Assembly: GCF_004664715.2 (NCBI RefSeq) | Contig: NC_051069.1 | Span: forward strand, 13,826,226 to 13,890,225 | Source of the DNA: Peromyscus leucopus | Taxonomy: Eukaryota; Chordata; Mammalia; Rodentia; Cricetidae | Length of the DNA stretch: 64,000 nucleotides | Direction: 5' to 3' | Shown: piece after piece, positions 9,060 through 19,006 of the stretch | Position numbering within the stretch: the first letter of the stretch is position 1 | Layout: every line of letters starts with the position of its first letter | Translations under genes and position numbers: made by a program | The notes under the pieces: model-generated | Seen by the model: the letters and a program-made list of their open reading frames with translations, nothing else | What the model was told of the DNA's origin: nothing | Databases searched by the model: none

Positions 9060-9330
9060 ACATTTTAATGTCTCCATACTAGGTCAATATAGGGTACACC
9101 ATGAGTTAGTTCATCTCTTTCCCTTGTTATTAAACATTGAGGTTGCTTCCATTTTTTAAAACCATTTTGTGGAATATCATAATGCAACCATCACCCATAA
9201 ATCTGTGTTTGAATTTTGAGTGTGGACTTTTGAAAGGCTATTGACACAAATTGCCATATCACTTTCTAGAAAGATCTATTTGAGGTCAAACTCATCCTGT
9301 GATGAGTTTAGTCTAAAGCCCCATCCCCAC
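9060..9330 (+). mobile_element. Possible ancient L1M fragment
   Basis: TTAAACATTGAGGTTGCTTCC followed by an ATAAATCTGTGTTTG-like segment resembles the mammalian-wide L1M 3' region. Divergence is high. Confidence 0.4.
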
Positions 9331-10200
9331 ACACCTGTGCTGACACAGAGAACTTTTATTCAGATTGCCTATGTCACCCTCTACGCTGGGCAGAAACAGG
9401 GTTTTGGCTATGGGGACCTAATCTCAAAGCTGAGTGTCCATTTCAAGGGAGGAGAAGAAGGAGGTAGTGTACTATAATCAAGTTTGCTTAGTCAGGGTCC
9501 TCCCAGAAGGAAGGCTGCATTCTCTGCTGATCCAGGGTGGGTTTAGCTCATTGCCTGGCAAGCCGCCCTGCTTTTGCCATAAAGAACACAGCAGGGCAGG
9601 GCAGCTCTGCTTACTCCCAGTCACAGCCCAGTAACCTTCCTGTACACATGGAGTCAGAGCATCCTCCAGGCATCTTTAGCAGCACCTGATAATCACATCC
9701 CTCATGGGTTAGTTAGCTTCTAGTCAGGTTGAATTGTCCCACCTGTAAGTGATGATTTTCATCCACAGCATGTCCCAGATCACAAGACAGGACCCCACCC
9801 CACACAGAACCTGTCTTATAGTTTTACTATAGGAAATAAGACAAATCCTTCAAGGCACATTTTAATGACTTTTTATTTTTTTTATTTTGAAAATGCTACA
9901 TGCTTACAGGAGAAAACCCAGGAAAGTAGGAAATGAAGCCAACATGGATGGTGGTCTGCTTGGCAGATGGGGAGTTTGCCACATCTCAGAGGATGCCTGT
10001 GTGGGGTTGGCAGGGATTACGTTCAGCCCAACAGATGTCAGGAGACACAAAGATGGAGGACCCGTGAGAATTCTCCTGACACCAAGTCCCAGGGACCTAG
10101 CTTCAATCCCAGGAAGAAGAGTAGGGAAATCTCTGAACCTACTACGATGAAAACTGTCCCATGAGGTAAGGGGCATTTGACCCAGAAAAACTTCATTTGT
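9331..10200. other. Single-copy stretch
   Basis: No repeat or exon identified. Short frames on either strand are not accompanied by motifs. Confidence 0.4.
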
Positions 10201-10216
10201 AAGAAAACAAGGATCA

Positions 10217-10427
10217 GCCGGGCGGTGGTGGCACACGCCTTTAATCCCAGCACTCGGGAGGCAGAGGCAGGTGGATCTCTGTGAGTTCGAGGCCAGCCTG
10301 GACTCCCAAGTGAGTTCCAGGAAAGGTGCAAAGTTACACAGAGAAAACCCTGCTCGAAAAAACTCTATTTTTTTTTTTTTTAATTTTTTTTTTTTTTAAT
10401 AAAAAACCAAAAAAAAAAAAAAAAAAA
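10217..10427 (+). mobile_element. B1 SINE with aberrant poly(T)/poly(A) tail
   Basis: B1 body 10217-10360 is near consensus. A 16-bp target duplication, AAGAAAACAAGGATCA / AAGAAAACAAGAATCA, lies at 10201-10216 and 10428-10443. Between body and right flank the tail reads T12-AA-T14, then AATAAAAAACC and an A-run, instead of a simple A-tail. Confidence 0.95.
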
Positions 10428-10443
10428 AAGAAAACAAGAATCA

Positions 10444-10836
10444 CTGGTATAGTTTGGGTGTTAAATGTCCCCTGTAGGCAAATGTGTTTGGATCCTTGGT
10501 CCTTAGCTGGAGGTGGTCTTTGTGAGGTTAAAGGACCTTTACAGGTAGGGCTTTGCTGGAGGAAGGGGGTCACGGGAGTTGGGGAGGTTGTGGAGGGGTG
10601 GGTGGTGTGGTGGTGGTGGTGGTGGTAGGGTGTTGAGGTTTTACTGTCCAGCTCCGTTTTCTCCTCTCTCTGCTTCCAGACTGCAGATGCTGTGTTACCA
10701 GCTGACCTTGCCCCCCCCACCACACCTTCGTCACCATGATGGAACACATCCCCCCCAGAACAGGCCCTTTCTCCCTTAAATTGCTTCTTGTCAGGTCATA
10801 ATGGTGAGAAAGGTAGCTAGGATAACTAGAGTCTAA
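10444..10836 (+). mobile_element. Old LTR-like interspersed repeat
   Basis: Phrases shared with other rodent copies: GTTTGGGTGTTAAATGTCCC, CTGGAGGAAGGGGGTCAC, CTGCTTCCAGACTGCAGATG, TTTCTCCCTTAAATTGCTTCTTGTCAGG. I know this as a common rodent repeat but cannot name it with certainty. It contains a (TGG)n expansion at 10597-10628. Confidence 0.65.
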
Positions 10837-11539
10837 TTTGTATCATTTTTCAGCTCTCGTGGCTTCTGATCCCCAACTTTAAGTAGTGTACCTCACTACT
10901 AACCTCTTTGCCAGTGGAGCCCCTCAGTTCTGTTCTTGTGTGGAAGAGGACCCGATGGACAGAGTGTAGGGCAGACTCCAGGCTTCCAGAGAGAGGTCTG
11001 AGGAATGGACTCTCTGGACTCCCTGTAGCATCCGGTCCTCCAAATAGTCCTGGAGAGTAAGACACTGTGCGCCAGCCAGGCTGAGATTGTCCCCAGGGGA
11101 GCCTAGAAGGTCACTCCTGTCACGATGTAACTCCACCAATGGTCCTCAGTGGTGGGGATTTCCCCCGTCACTTCTCCTTGAAGGGAAATGGAGGTTAAAT
11201 CTCACAAAGCAGCGGAAACGCATAATCACAAAAACAAACAAACCCAGGAAGGCCATGATTTTTTCACGGGAAAGCACCAGAAGAAAAGAACTCTGCTCTC
11301 CCTAAACTGAGAGGAGGACCTAGTTTTTTGTCTCCTCAGGACCCTGACAGATATCTGGCACATCTTCACTGTTAAGACTAGGGAGCTTCAGATGGGTCAC
11401 TGAGGCAGCCCTGGAGTCTCCAGAGACTCAGAGCCCATGTTCTGATTCCTGGGTTGCAGTTACAGTGATGCCTACAGTGACAGAGAATCTGAACCATCTA
11501 GAATGTTGAGCCACAGGGCAGCATTTAAAACAGATCAAG
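10837..11539. other. Single-copy stretch
   Basis: No repeat signature. The open frames around 10850-11305 are short and lack motifs. Confidence 0.4.
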
Positions 11540-11815
11540 GTCTATTTATACTCAGGAACACCACACAGTAATTACAAAACACAAAAGATTATAGAAATTA
11601 GGGACATGTGAGGCTGTCTAGATGTTAAGTTAAAAGGACTTAAACAATATGTAGGATACAATGTTATTTTTAAATACAATGACATCCATTTAGATCTATT
11701 ATGCAGAAAACCTCTAATGGGATAAGAGCAATCTTTATTTTTCTTTTTTATACTTTTCTCCATGTTTAAAGTAATTATGACAGAGATGCATTGCTTTAAT
11801 TTTTTTTTTTTTAAG
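11540..11815 (+). mobile_element. Ancient L1M 3' end
   Basis: Shares the order of words typical of mammalian-wide L1 3' ends: an AACAATATGTAGGATACAATG region, a GACATCCATTTAGATC stretch, ATTTTTCTTTTTTATACTTT, CATGTTTAAAGTAATTATGA and a final T/A-rich tail. It is similar to 13627-13757. Confidence 0.6.
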
Positions 11816-12602
11816 TATAAGGCTTGTAAGTGAAAATGTTAGATCCTGCTGTGGCATCCATGAAGTCGTGATACCTGCATCTCCTTCCAAGAAGAAATGT
11901 GACATTTTCTACAGAGAGTCCGGTGATGGTTAGTCTTCACCGGCAATACAGTGGCAGTTACTTCAGCCTTTAAACCGACCCCATGTCTTTCTGGACAGTC
12001 AACAACCAGTGCCAGCATGGAGGAGCCTTAGTTCCCACCTTCCTTGCCCATGCAGAAGTCTTGGTGCTCCCATGGGTCTTAGAACTTCCCAAGGGCTGGC
12101 AGAGGCTTTCTGAAAGCCTGGGGCTCTTTGCACCAATCCTTCCTCCTCTCACCTCCTGCCATCCCGGAACTGCGTGGCTCTCTTCCTGCACTCCTCCGTC
12201 CTTTTCAGGATTCCCTCTCCTCTTTAACCTTCCATAGCCTAGCACGTCTCTTCCCAGCTTGGTCCTCCTAGAGGACCTACCAGAATCCATGTTTTCCTAA
12301 ATGGACTGTGGGAAATCTGGACTTAGCCATTACAAATTCTTTACACAGAAAAGCCCTGAATCCTGCCAGAATTATTATCCCAGAGGACCCCCAGTTGGCA
12401 CCAGACAACTAAACACACACAATCCCTTTTCTACCAGGATTTTCCTCTTCTGATTATTGTATTCTGGATTTATTTTTCTTAAGCCTGGCTCCCCATCACC
12501 TCAGGGTGCTTTATATTGATTCTAAAATGAGAGAAGCTTGCTGATAAAAATGAGTATCTGACAACTATGGATCCTGGATGCCACCAAGCAACACATGGGT
12601 GG
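11816..12602. other. Single-copy stretch
   Basis: Unique sequence. The 84- and 106-codon frames near 11970-12290 overlap on opposite strands and have no recognisable domain. Confidence 0.4.
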
Positions 12603-13184
12603 TGTGCTAGCTAGTTTTATATCAACTTGACATAAGTTAGAGTCATTTTGGAAGAGAGAACCTCAGTTGAGAAAATGTTCCCACTAGATTGGCTTGTGGG
12701 CAAGCCTGTGGTTCATTTTCTAGAATGATGATTGACATGGGAAAGTCAGACCCTCTGTGAGCAGTGCTACCCCCAGGCTGGTAGTCTGGGGTGCTGTAAG
12801 AATGCAGACTGAGCCGGGCAGTAGTGGTGCACGCCTTTAATCCTAGCACTTGGGAGGCAGAGGCAGGCGGATCTCTGTGAGTTCACGGCCAGCCTGGGCT
12901 ACCAAGTGACTTCCAGGAAAGGCTCAAAGCTACACAGAGAAACCCTGTCTTGAAAAACCAAAAAAAAATAAATAAATAAAAATAAAAAAAAAAAGAATGC
13001 AGACTGAGCAAGCCGTGGGGAGCAAGCCAGTAAGCAGCATCCCTCTGCGGCCTCTTCTTCCATTCCTGTGTCCAGGTTCCTGCTTTGATTTCCCTGAATG
13101 ATGAAAGATGAAATAAGCCCTTTTATCCCCAAGTTGATTTTGGTCATGGTGTTTTATCACAGCAATAGAAACCCTAACGAATGC
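12603..13184 (+). mobile_element. Rodent solo-LTR-like repeat with nested B1
   Basis: Starts TGTGCTAGCTAGTTTTATAT and ends AGAAACCCTAACGAATGCA, with a polyadenylation-like AAATAAGCCC near 13110. The element at 15795-16216 is the same family inverted and has TG...CA ends with a 5-bp duplication, which supports an LTR, probably ERVL/MaLR-like. A B1 sits at 12815-12992. Confidence 0.75.
12815..12992 (+). mobile_element. B1 SINE nested in LTR
   Basis: Complete B1 with an A/TAAA-rich tail. A perfect 17-bp duplication AAGAATGCAGACTGAGC flanks it at 12798-12814 and 12993-13009. Confidence 0.97.
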
Positions 13185-13317
13185 AAATGAAAAGTGCGGC
13201 CAGAGCCCTATATAGGAGCTGCGACTTGGAGCCGGGAAACTATGAGTTTGGGTTCTTCTACCAGGGTCACCAATTCTCAGGACAGGAGCGCGCGAGCTCT
13301 CTCTCTCTTAAATACAT

Positions 13318-13348
13318 GTGCATGTGTGTATGTGTATACGTGTATACG

Positions 13349-13380
<32 letters not shown>

Positions 13381-13613
13381 TGTGCATGAATGTGGAGGTC
13401 AGAGCACAATTTTGGGTGTCATTCTCAGGAATGCCATGCACCTCCTTTGAGTCAGAATCTTTTATTGACCTAGTGGTCACCAATTAGTCAAGGCTGGCTG
13501 GGATTCCCCTATATCTGCCTCCCCAGAAGGACTAACAAGCACATGCCACCATGCCCAGCATCTTTAAGTGGGTTCTAGGGATCAAATTTAGGTCCTCACA
13601 CCTGCATGGGACA
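13318..13613 (-). mobile_element. B4/RSINE1 SINE with (CGTG)n tail
   Basis: TGTGGAGGTCAGAGCACAAT, AGGCTGGCTGGGATTCC, CACATGCCACCATGCCCAGC and TTTAGGTCCTCACACC in minus-strand order. Its CA-tail has become (CGTG)n at about 13347-13383. Confidence 0.85.
13347..13383. repeat. (CGTG)n microsatellite
   Basis: About nine CGTG units, a CpG-rich alternating purine-pyrimidine tract that could adopt Z-DNA. Confidence 0.97.
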
Positions 13614-13626
13614 TATGATTATGTCT

Positions 13627-13757
13627 ATATCTAAGTTAAAAGGCTTGACAGTATGTAGGACCTATCTTGTTTTAAATAAGATGACATCCATTTAGAAATA
13701 GTGCACAGAAAGTTTCTACCGGGATGACAACATCCACCACTTTTCTTCATGTTTGCA
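13627..13757 (+). mobile_element. L1M 3' fragment related to 11640-11765
   Basis: AAGTTAAAAGG, TATGTAGGA, GATGACATCCATTTAGA and CATGTTT occur in the same order and spacing as in the copy 2 kb upstream. Confidence 0.55.
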
Positions 13758-14241
13758 GACTGAACCTTCTTCCCGGTCCCTTGGGCGGTATCTGTTAAGC
13801 AGATCACTCTTCCCAGCACCAAAGGCTCGGGGCCCTCGGGTACTCATGAAAGTATTACCAGTCACCCTCATGATTCTGACCTTCAGCGACCTAAGGTCAG
13901 CACAGTATGAGAAGCCAACAGAGGTGGGAGCAGCTAAGGAGGGCTGTCCCGGCTCTTTTGAGCAAGGCCAGCAAGGTTTCAGAGCTGGGGTGACATCAGA
14001 GTCACAACCAAGAGGGATGGAGAGAAGAAAAGCAAGGTGTTTGTGTGTGTGTGGGGGGGTAGGGGGGGGGATGGGGGTGGGGGGCTGCTGGAGGTGGAGC
14101 CTCTTTGCTTCCCTGTCAGCGCCATAGGGTCCACTGCGCAAGCTCTTTCTACAGCTTGCTCTAAGGCATTACTAGGGATGGCGACCCTAGCAGAGCAGCC
14201 TCAAGCTGGTTCTCAGCTCATATAGAGGTCTCTTAATTACT

Positions 14242-14243
<2 letters not shown>
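13758..14243. other. Single-copy stretch with G-run
   Basis: Unique apart from the G-rich tract at 14053-14086. Overlapping antisense frames of 124 and 141 codons show no motif. Confidence 0.4.
14053..14086 (+). other. G-quadruplex-prone tract
   Basis: Four runs of five or more G separated by TA, AT and T loops. The G-rich strand is plus. Confidence 0.8.

Positions 14244-14289
<46 letters not shown>
14244..14289. repeat. (TG)n microsatellite
   Basis: About 23 pure TG units. Confidence 0.98.
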
Positions 14290-14292
<3 letters not shown>

Positions 14293-14317
14293 TCAGGGAT
14301 GGGGGTGGGTGGACAGA

Positions 14318-14540
14318 GTCTTTTCTATGTAGCTCAGGCAAGACTAACTCAGTATCTTTTCTTTCTTTCTTCTTTTCTTTCTTTTTTTTGGGGGGGGGGG
14401 CGGCAAGGTCTTTCTAGGCAGTCCTTGATGGCTTTGAATTCATCACATAACCCAGGCTGACCTCAAACTTATCATCCTCCTGCCTCCACCTCGCATGTGC
14501 TGGAATTCTAAGGGCATGCAGCAGCACGTCCATCTTCGGC
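14318..14540 (-). mobile_element. Old B1-like fragments
   Basis: A partial B1 (CTATGTAGCTCAGGC) at 14318-14352, a CTTT-rich run and a longer degenerate B1 at 14395-14535 (ATAACCCAGGCTGACCTCAAA, CCTGCCTCCACC, ATGTGCTGGAATTC). All are minus strand and strongly diverged. Confidence 0.7.
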
Positions 14541-14974
14541 ATCTTCTTCAAGACACTCCTTTTCTGTTTCAAACAACCAAAATTGCTTTCTGCTGCTTGC
14601 TCACTCAGAACTCTGGCTGATTAGCATGTATAATGCACGCTCTTTTGCATATGTTAAATTGGCACAGAGAAAACCATATTAACAATTACGTTTGACAACG
14701 AGGGAGGCTGCCTGGGAGAGAGGTGCGGGGAGAGGGGTAGAGGGGTAGGGGGCACACAAAATAGGAGTGGATTTAAGACTGCGGAGAGGAGAGTAACCGC
14801 GTGTTTCGTGATGCAGCTCATTCCAGCTCCGAATGTTCAGTACGTTCACGTAAAGGCACAGCCTCTTGTCTGCTGAGAAGGACGTTTCCTGGGGCTTTGG
14901 ACAAGGCTGTGTGTTTTTCAGAACATCCCAGCAGACACGGTAGAGGAGCCAGGAATGGTAAGTGGTCTCTTACC
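14541..14974. promoter_or_regulatory. Candidate enhancer-like single-copy block
   Basis: Repeat-free, with clustered words resembling homeodomain and POU sites (CTGATTAGCATGTATAATG, TTTTGCATATG, CCATATTAACAATTACG). No open frame of interest. Regulatory status is inference; conservation was not testable. Confidence 0.3.
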
Positions 14975-15115
14975 AGTGGATTCCCTGACCACCTGCATTA
15001 GAATCAGCTACAAGTGTGTTTAAAAATTCATGTTCCTGGATTCCACTGCAGACCTCCCGAATCAGATTGCTGCCCGGAGTGAAGAAGCCTGGTGTGCTGT
15101 GGCCACAGGACTGGT
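14975..15115 (+). mobile_element. MER5-like hAT-Charlie fossil
   Basis: CTGCATTAGAATCAGCTACA, GTGTTTAAAAATTCATGTTCC and CCCGAATCAGATTGCTG follow MER5A/B order. The element is diverged and lacks clear terminal repeats. Confidence 0.65.
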
Positions 15116-15189
15116 ACTGAATACCTGGAGCCCAGAGTAAGCACGGAACTGCTTGGCACCTGTCCCAGGCTGGTGCTGTGGGCCCCATC

Positions 15190-15530
15190 TTTTCAAAGCC
15201 TGCTTTTAAAGCCTTTCTTGGCTGTTTTTGCCCAACAGTTCCACTTCCTGGAACTTATCCTAAGGACATAACCACATGATGTGAAAGGATGTATGAAAGA
15301 AAAATGTTCATCACGGCTCTTGCTTATATTAATGAAACATTTGGAAAGAACTCAGGTATCAATCAATAGCAGAGTAGTTAGGATAAATCTGACATGTCCA
15401 TATGACAGACAGCTACATAGGCTTCATAATTGTGAGGTAGATGTCCGTGCAAAAATTAAAAATGTATCTACAATATATTGTGCTTTATGGGAGGGGAGAA
15501 TCAGATGACAAAAGAATAGGGACATTTCTT
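15190..15530 (+). mobile_element. Ancient L1M 3' region
   Basis: CCACTTCCTGGAACTTATCCTA, AAAATGTTCATCACGGCTCT and CAATAGCAGAGTAGTTAGGATAAAT are close to the mammalian-wide L1M wording. Confidence 0.75.
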
Positions 15531-15645
15531 ATGCGACAGATGGTACTTACATGTATGCATAACTGTGGTGCGGATCATCTTGGGGACACTGTTTCTTACC
15601 CAAGAATACAGACCTATACACTATCATGGACAACCTTGAATCCAT

Positions 15646-15654
<9 letters not shown>

Positions 15655-15703
<49 letters not shown>
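15655..15703. repeat. (CA)n microsatellite
   Basis: About 24 pure CA units. Confidence 0.98.
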
Positions 15704-15705
<2 letters not shown>

Positions 15706-15794
15706 AAAAACACGATGTCGGTGGCAAACATGTACAGACATTGCTGTAGTTGTTCTCTGAGCATCATGACAGCTATTTATATAGAATTAGGTAT

Positions 15795-16216
15795 TGTCTT
15801 AGTTATAGGGTGACTGTTGCTGTGATAAACACCATGACCAAAACAACTTGGGGAGGAAAAGGTTTATCAGCTTACACTCTCAAACTGTAGTCCATTACTA
15901 AGGGAAGTCCGGACAGGAACTTAATTAGGGCAGAAACCTGGAGGCAGGAGCGGATACAGAGGCCATGGAAGAGTGCTGCTTACTGGCTTGCTCCTCATGA
16001 TCTGCTCAGCCTGCTTTCTTACAGAACCCAGGACCAACAGCCCAGGGATGGCATCACCCACAATGGGCTGGGTCCTCTCCAAACAATCGCTGATTTAGAA
16101 AATGCCCTAAGACTTGCCTATAGCGGGATCTTAGGGGGAGGCATTTTCTCAACTGAGGTTCCCTCCTCACTGATGACTCTAGCTTGTGCCAAGGTGACAC
16201 AAAACTAGCCAGCACA
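15795..16216 (-). mobile_element. Solo LTR with 5-bp target duplication
   Basis: Begins TGTCTTAGTTATAGGGTGAC and ends AACTAGCCAGCACA (TG...CA), with GGTAT at 15790-15794 and again at 16217-16221. It is the reverse complement family member of 12603-13184. A 5-bp duplication fits ERVL/MaLR-class LTRs. The RepBase name is not certain to me. Confidence 0.85.
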
Positions 16217-16224
16217 GGTATCAT

Positions 16225-16375
16225 AAATAATGAGATAGTTGAAAGCATACAAGAAGGTGCATACAGGTTATACAAGTACTACACCATTTTATTTAAAAGA
16301 CTTAAAGCCTCCATAGGTTTTGCTGTTTTGGGGCACCTCAGAACCAGCTTCCTCAGGGGATGTATAAAGTTCTCA
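16225..16375 (-). mobile_element. MER2/Tigger-like DNA transposon fossil
   Basis: GCATACAAGAAGGTGCATAC, AGGTTATACAAGTACTACACC and CCATTTTATTTAAAAGACTT match the internal part of MER2/Tigger2-type elements in reverse order. No terminal inverted repeat is kept. Confidence 0.7.
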
Positions 16376-16412
16376 GTGTACCTGTCATCTAGCTCCAGTA
16401 ATTATCAAGGCC

Positions 16413-16637
16413 TGGTGCTGGGTGTGTAGCTCAGTTGGCAGTGTGCTAGCCTTGAATGCACAAAGCCCAGACCCGGGTTCAGTCCCCACCAAGTACCACA
16501 TAAGTTAAGTATAGTGGTGCATGCCTATAATCCCAGAAATCCGGGGGATCAAAAGTTCAAGGTCATCCTCAGCTACATTGGTAGTTCAAGACCATCCTGG
16601 ACTGTATGAGATTCTGTCTCTAAATGAATTTAAAAAA
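16413..16637 (+). mobile_element. B4 SINE with target duplication
   Basis: An ID-like head (TGTGTAGCTCAGTTGGCAGT) is fused to a B1-like body (GCATGCCTATAATCCCAG, GAGATTCTGTCTC). ATCAAGGCC flanks it at 16404-16412 and 16638-16646. Confidence 0.9.
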
Positions 16638-16646
16638 ATCAAGGCC

Positions 16647-16990
16647 AATTTTATTCCATCATAACTTTAACTTTGTACTTTTTTCAACCTGGGGTATTTG
16701 GGAGCACATATTTTTTTTTCTAATTTTTTTAAAATTTTGTTGTTTGAATATTGATTGAAATAAAGGATGATATAAGTCTCTTTAATATTTTTTAAGTCTC
16801 TTTAGTCTGCAAATTTCCTCATATATTTGTTCCCCTCTTGTTATTTTTTGGTTGAAAAAAATTCTATAAAGCTTTCCTGTGCAGTACAGCAGCCACATTT
16901 GACAATAACACCAATTCTGGGAAGAAATCAGGAAAACAAGCCCATATACAACATATACAACAGCCTCAAGACTAAATAAAAATAGAAGAC
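16647..16990. other. AT-rich single-copy stretch
   Basis: T-rich sequence without a recognised element. Confidence 0.4.
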
Positions 16991-17340
16991 TGGGGGGCTA
17001 GCTCAGTCAGTAAAGTGCTTAAGGCGTTAACATGAGGACATGAGGTAAATCCCTAGAACACACATAAAATAGGGACATGGTTCATGGAAGCGTCTTCTAA
17101 CCCTAGCACTGAACAGGCAGGAGATGATGCATCTAGACGGATCCCAGGGCTTGCTGGTCAACCAGCCAGCCTAATAAGAGAGTCTCGGGTCTTCTTAGTG
17201 AGAAACTGTGTCTCCTAAAACAAGGGGGATGGTGGCTGAGGAATGACACTCAAGTTTAACCCATAGCCACCACACACACACATATACACGTGTATCTGCA
17301 CACACACGCATGCATACATACCTACACATATTCACAAATA
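16991..17340 (+). mobile_element. RSINE1 SINE
   Basis: GGGGGGCTAGCTCAGTCAGT head, CCAGGGCTTGCTGGTCAACC, TAGTGAGAAACTGTGTCTCC and a CA-rich end. Confidence 0.88.
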
Positions 17341-17630
17341 TGAAAAAAAATCAATCAAAAAGCCAACATCTAGGACAAGTATGCTTTTGAAAAGTGGCTA
17401 GTGTGGACTGAAGAACTAAAATTTAAATGGTATTTAAGCACAGTTAATATGAATTTAAATATAAAAGGGACTATTTGAATCTGTTGATGGGAAACTTGGA
17501 AATCTGGAACACATTGGTGTGTAAATTTTATGGAAACTGATGTAAGTTTAATGCTTCTGATGAAAATGTAGAATTAAGCTGGGATCTATTTCAAATGTGA
17601 ACTAATAAAAATAAGTCTTTCTTTAAAAAC
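17341..17630. other. AT-rich spacer
   Basis: No repeat or gene identified. Confidence 0.4.
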
Positions 17631-17862
17631 GGAGCTGGTGAGATGGCTCAGTGGTTAAGAGCACTGACTCAGTGGTTAAGAGCACACATGGGTTTGACTG
17701 ACTTCTAGCACCACATGGCAGCTAACAACCTGCTCTAACTCTGCTTCCAGAGGATCCATTGTCCTTTTCTGACCTCCTTGGGTACCAAGCATGCATATGG
17801 TTCATAGTTATGCAGTCAAAATATCTATTCACATAAAATATAATAATAAATTAAATACATAA
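17631..17862 (+). mobile_element. B3 SINE with duplicated box A segment
   Basis: B3 body is complete (GGAGCTGGTGAGATGGCTCA to CAGAGGATCC and an A-rich tail). CTCAGTGGTTAAGAGCAC occurs twice, at 17647-17664 and 17668-17685, so the pol III box A region is tandemly duplicated with 21-bp spacing. Confidence 0.92.
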
Positions 17863-17915
17863 ATCTTTAAATGTGAACTGCACACATAAAGACCCAAGAT
17901 AAAAAGAGTGTGTAC

Positions 17916-18210
17916 TGTGGTGATTTGGATGAGATCAGCTCCCATAGGCTCACATGTTTGAAGACTTGGTCTGGGTTAGTGGAACTCTTTGAGAAGAATT
18001 AGGAAGTGTGGGAAGAATTGAGGGACTGTGTCACCAGGGGTGACAGATTCAGGGTCTCTCTTTGCTGCTGCTGCTGCCATTCTCCCCACCATGATGACAA
18101 TGGATTCACCTCTGTAATTATAGGCAAGCCTCCAATTAAATGATTTCTTTTGTAAGAGTCGCCTTGGTCATGGTGTCTCTTCACAGCAATAGAACAGTGA
18201 CTGAGAAAAA
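17916..18210 (+). mobile_element. Old LTR-like rodent repeat
   Basis: GGTGATTTGGATGAGATCAG, CCAATTAAATGATTTCTTTTG and GCCTTGGTCATGGTGTCTCT, CACAGCAATAGAACAGTGAC. It is a frequent rodent repeat whose formal name I cannot confirm. Confidence 0.65.
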
Positions 18211-18371
18211 TACTATTCAATTACTGGTTTTTTACAATGGTTACACATTACAGTGACACCATTTTGAATACACTGTGTCAAATAAAACATTACCAAAAAT
18301 AATTTCAACGAATTCTTGGCAGTATACATGTAAAATATCAGCAGCAATGGCGATGTAGAGGAGAGGAATCT

Positions 18372-18505
18372 CATGTTTGAGGCAAGCCTGAGCTGTGTAG
18401 TAAGACCAAGCTCCCCCCAGACAAGGGCAGATTCTGTAGCTGAGTGCAGAACACTTACCAAGCATGCACAAGGCCTGGGGGTTGATCCTCAGAAACATGG
18501 TTTGT
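18372..18505 (+). mobile_element. B1 tail piece plus ID-like element
   Basis: GAGGCAAGCCTGAGCTGTGT is a B1 piece. CTTACCAAGCATGCACAAGG CCTGGGGGTTGATCC is the ID/BC1-like head with box B. Confidence 0.65.
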
Positions 18506-18860
18506 TTGTTTTTTTTTTTAAACTTGTTCCTTTTCTTTTAAAGACAGGATTACAGCCACGAAGGGCTCTCTTTCCCTGGAACGGTAAATAACCAACAAGC
18601 CTTTCTCCTTTAAGTGGCTCTTGTCAGGATATTTTATCACAACAGAGGAGAATCTAAGCCACCAGGCAGCATTCTCACACTGTGAACACCGCCAGACTTT
18701 GGGTCCAGTCTTAAGTCTTTCAAGTGTGCTTCCCTCACAGAGAGTCTGCATATTTCTTACTAAGTTTACACCTCGATATTGTATTTTCTTTTTGTTACCA
18801 CAGACAGGCTACTTCCTTCTCCTCTATCTTCCTCATGGCCTATATACCCTAGCCCTGTTT
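18506..18860. other. Mostly single-copy
   Basis: 18590-18660 may be a 3' scrap of the LTR-like repeat seen at 17916-18210 (CTTGTCAGGATATTTTATCACA). The remainder is unassigned. Confidence 0.4.
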
Positions 18861-19006
18861 AGTTTTGTTTTGTATTTTAAGTCAGGACCTAATTTAGCCC
18901 AGGCTGGCCATGGACTAGCTATGTAGCTGAGGCCAGCCTTCAACTCCTAGTCCCACTTCCCTCTTCCAACCATGGGGATTACAGGCACACACCACCACAC
19001 CTGGCT
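18861..19006 (-). mobile_element. Old B1 SINE
   Basis: AGCCCAGGCTGGCCATGGAC, AGGCCAGCCTTCAACTCC and GGGATTACAGGCACACACC ACCACACCTGGCT on the minus strand. Confidence 0.85.

Noticed and set aside
16413..16500. tRNA-like gene with boxes A and B
   Set aside because: It is the ID-type head of a B4 SINE, followed by a B1 body and flanked by a target duplication.
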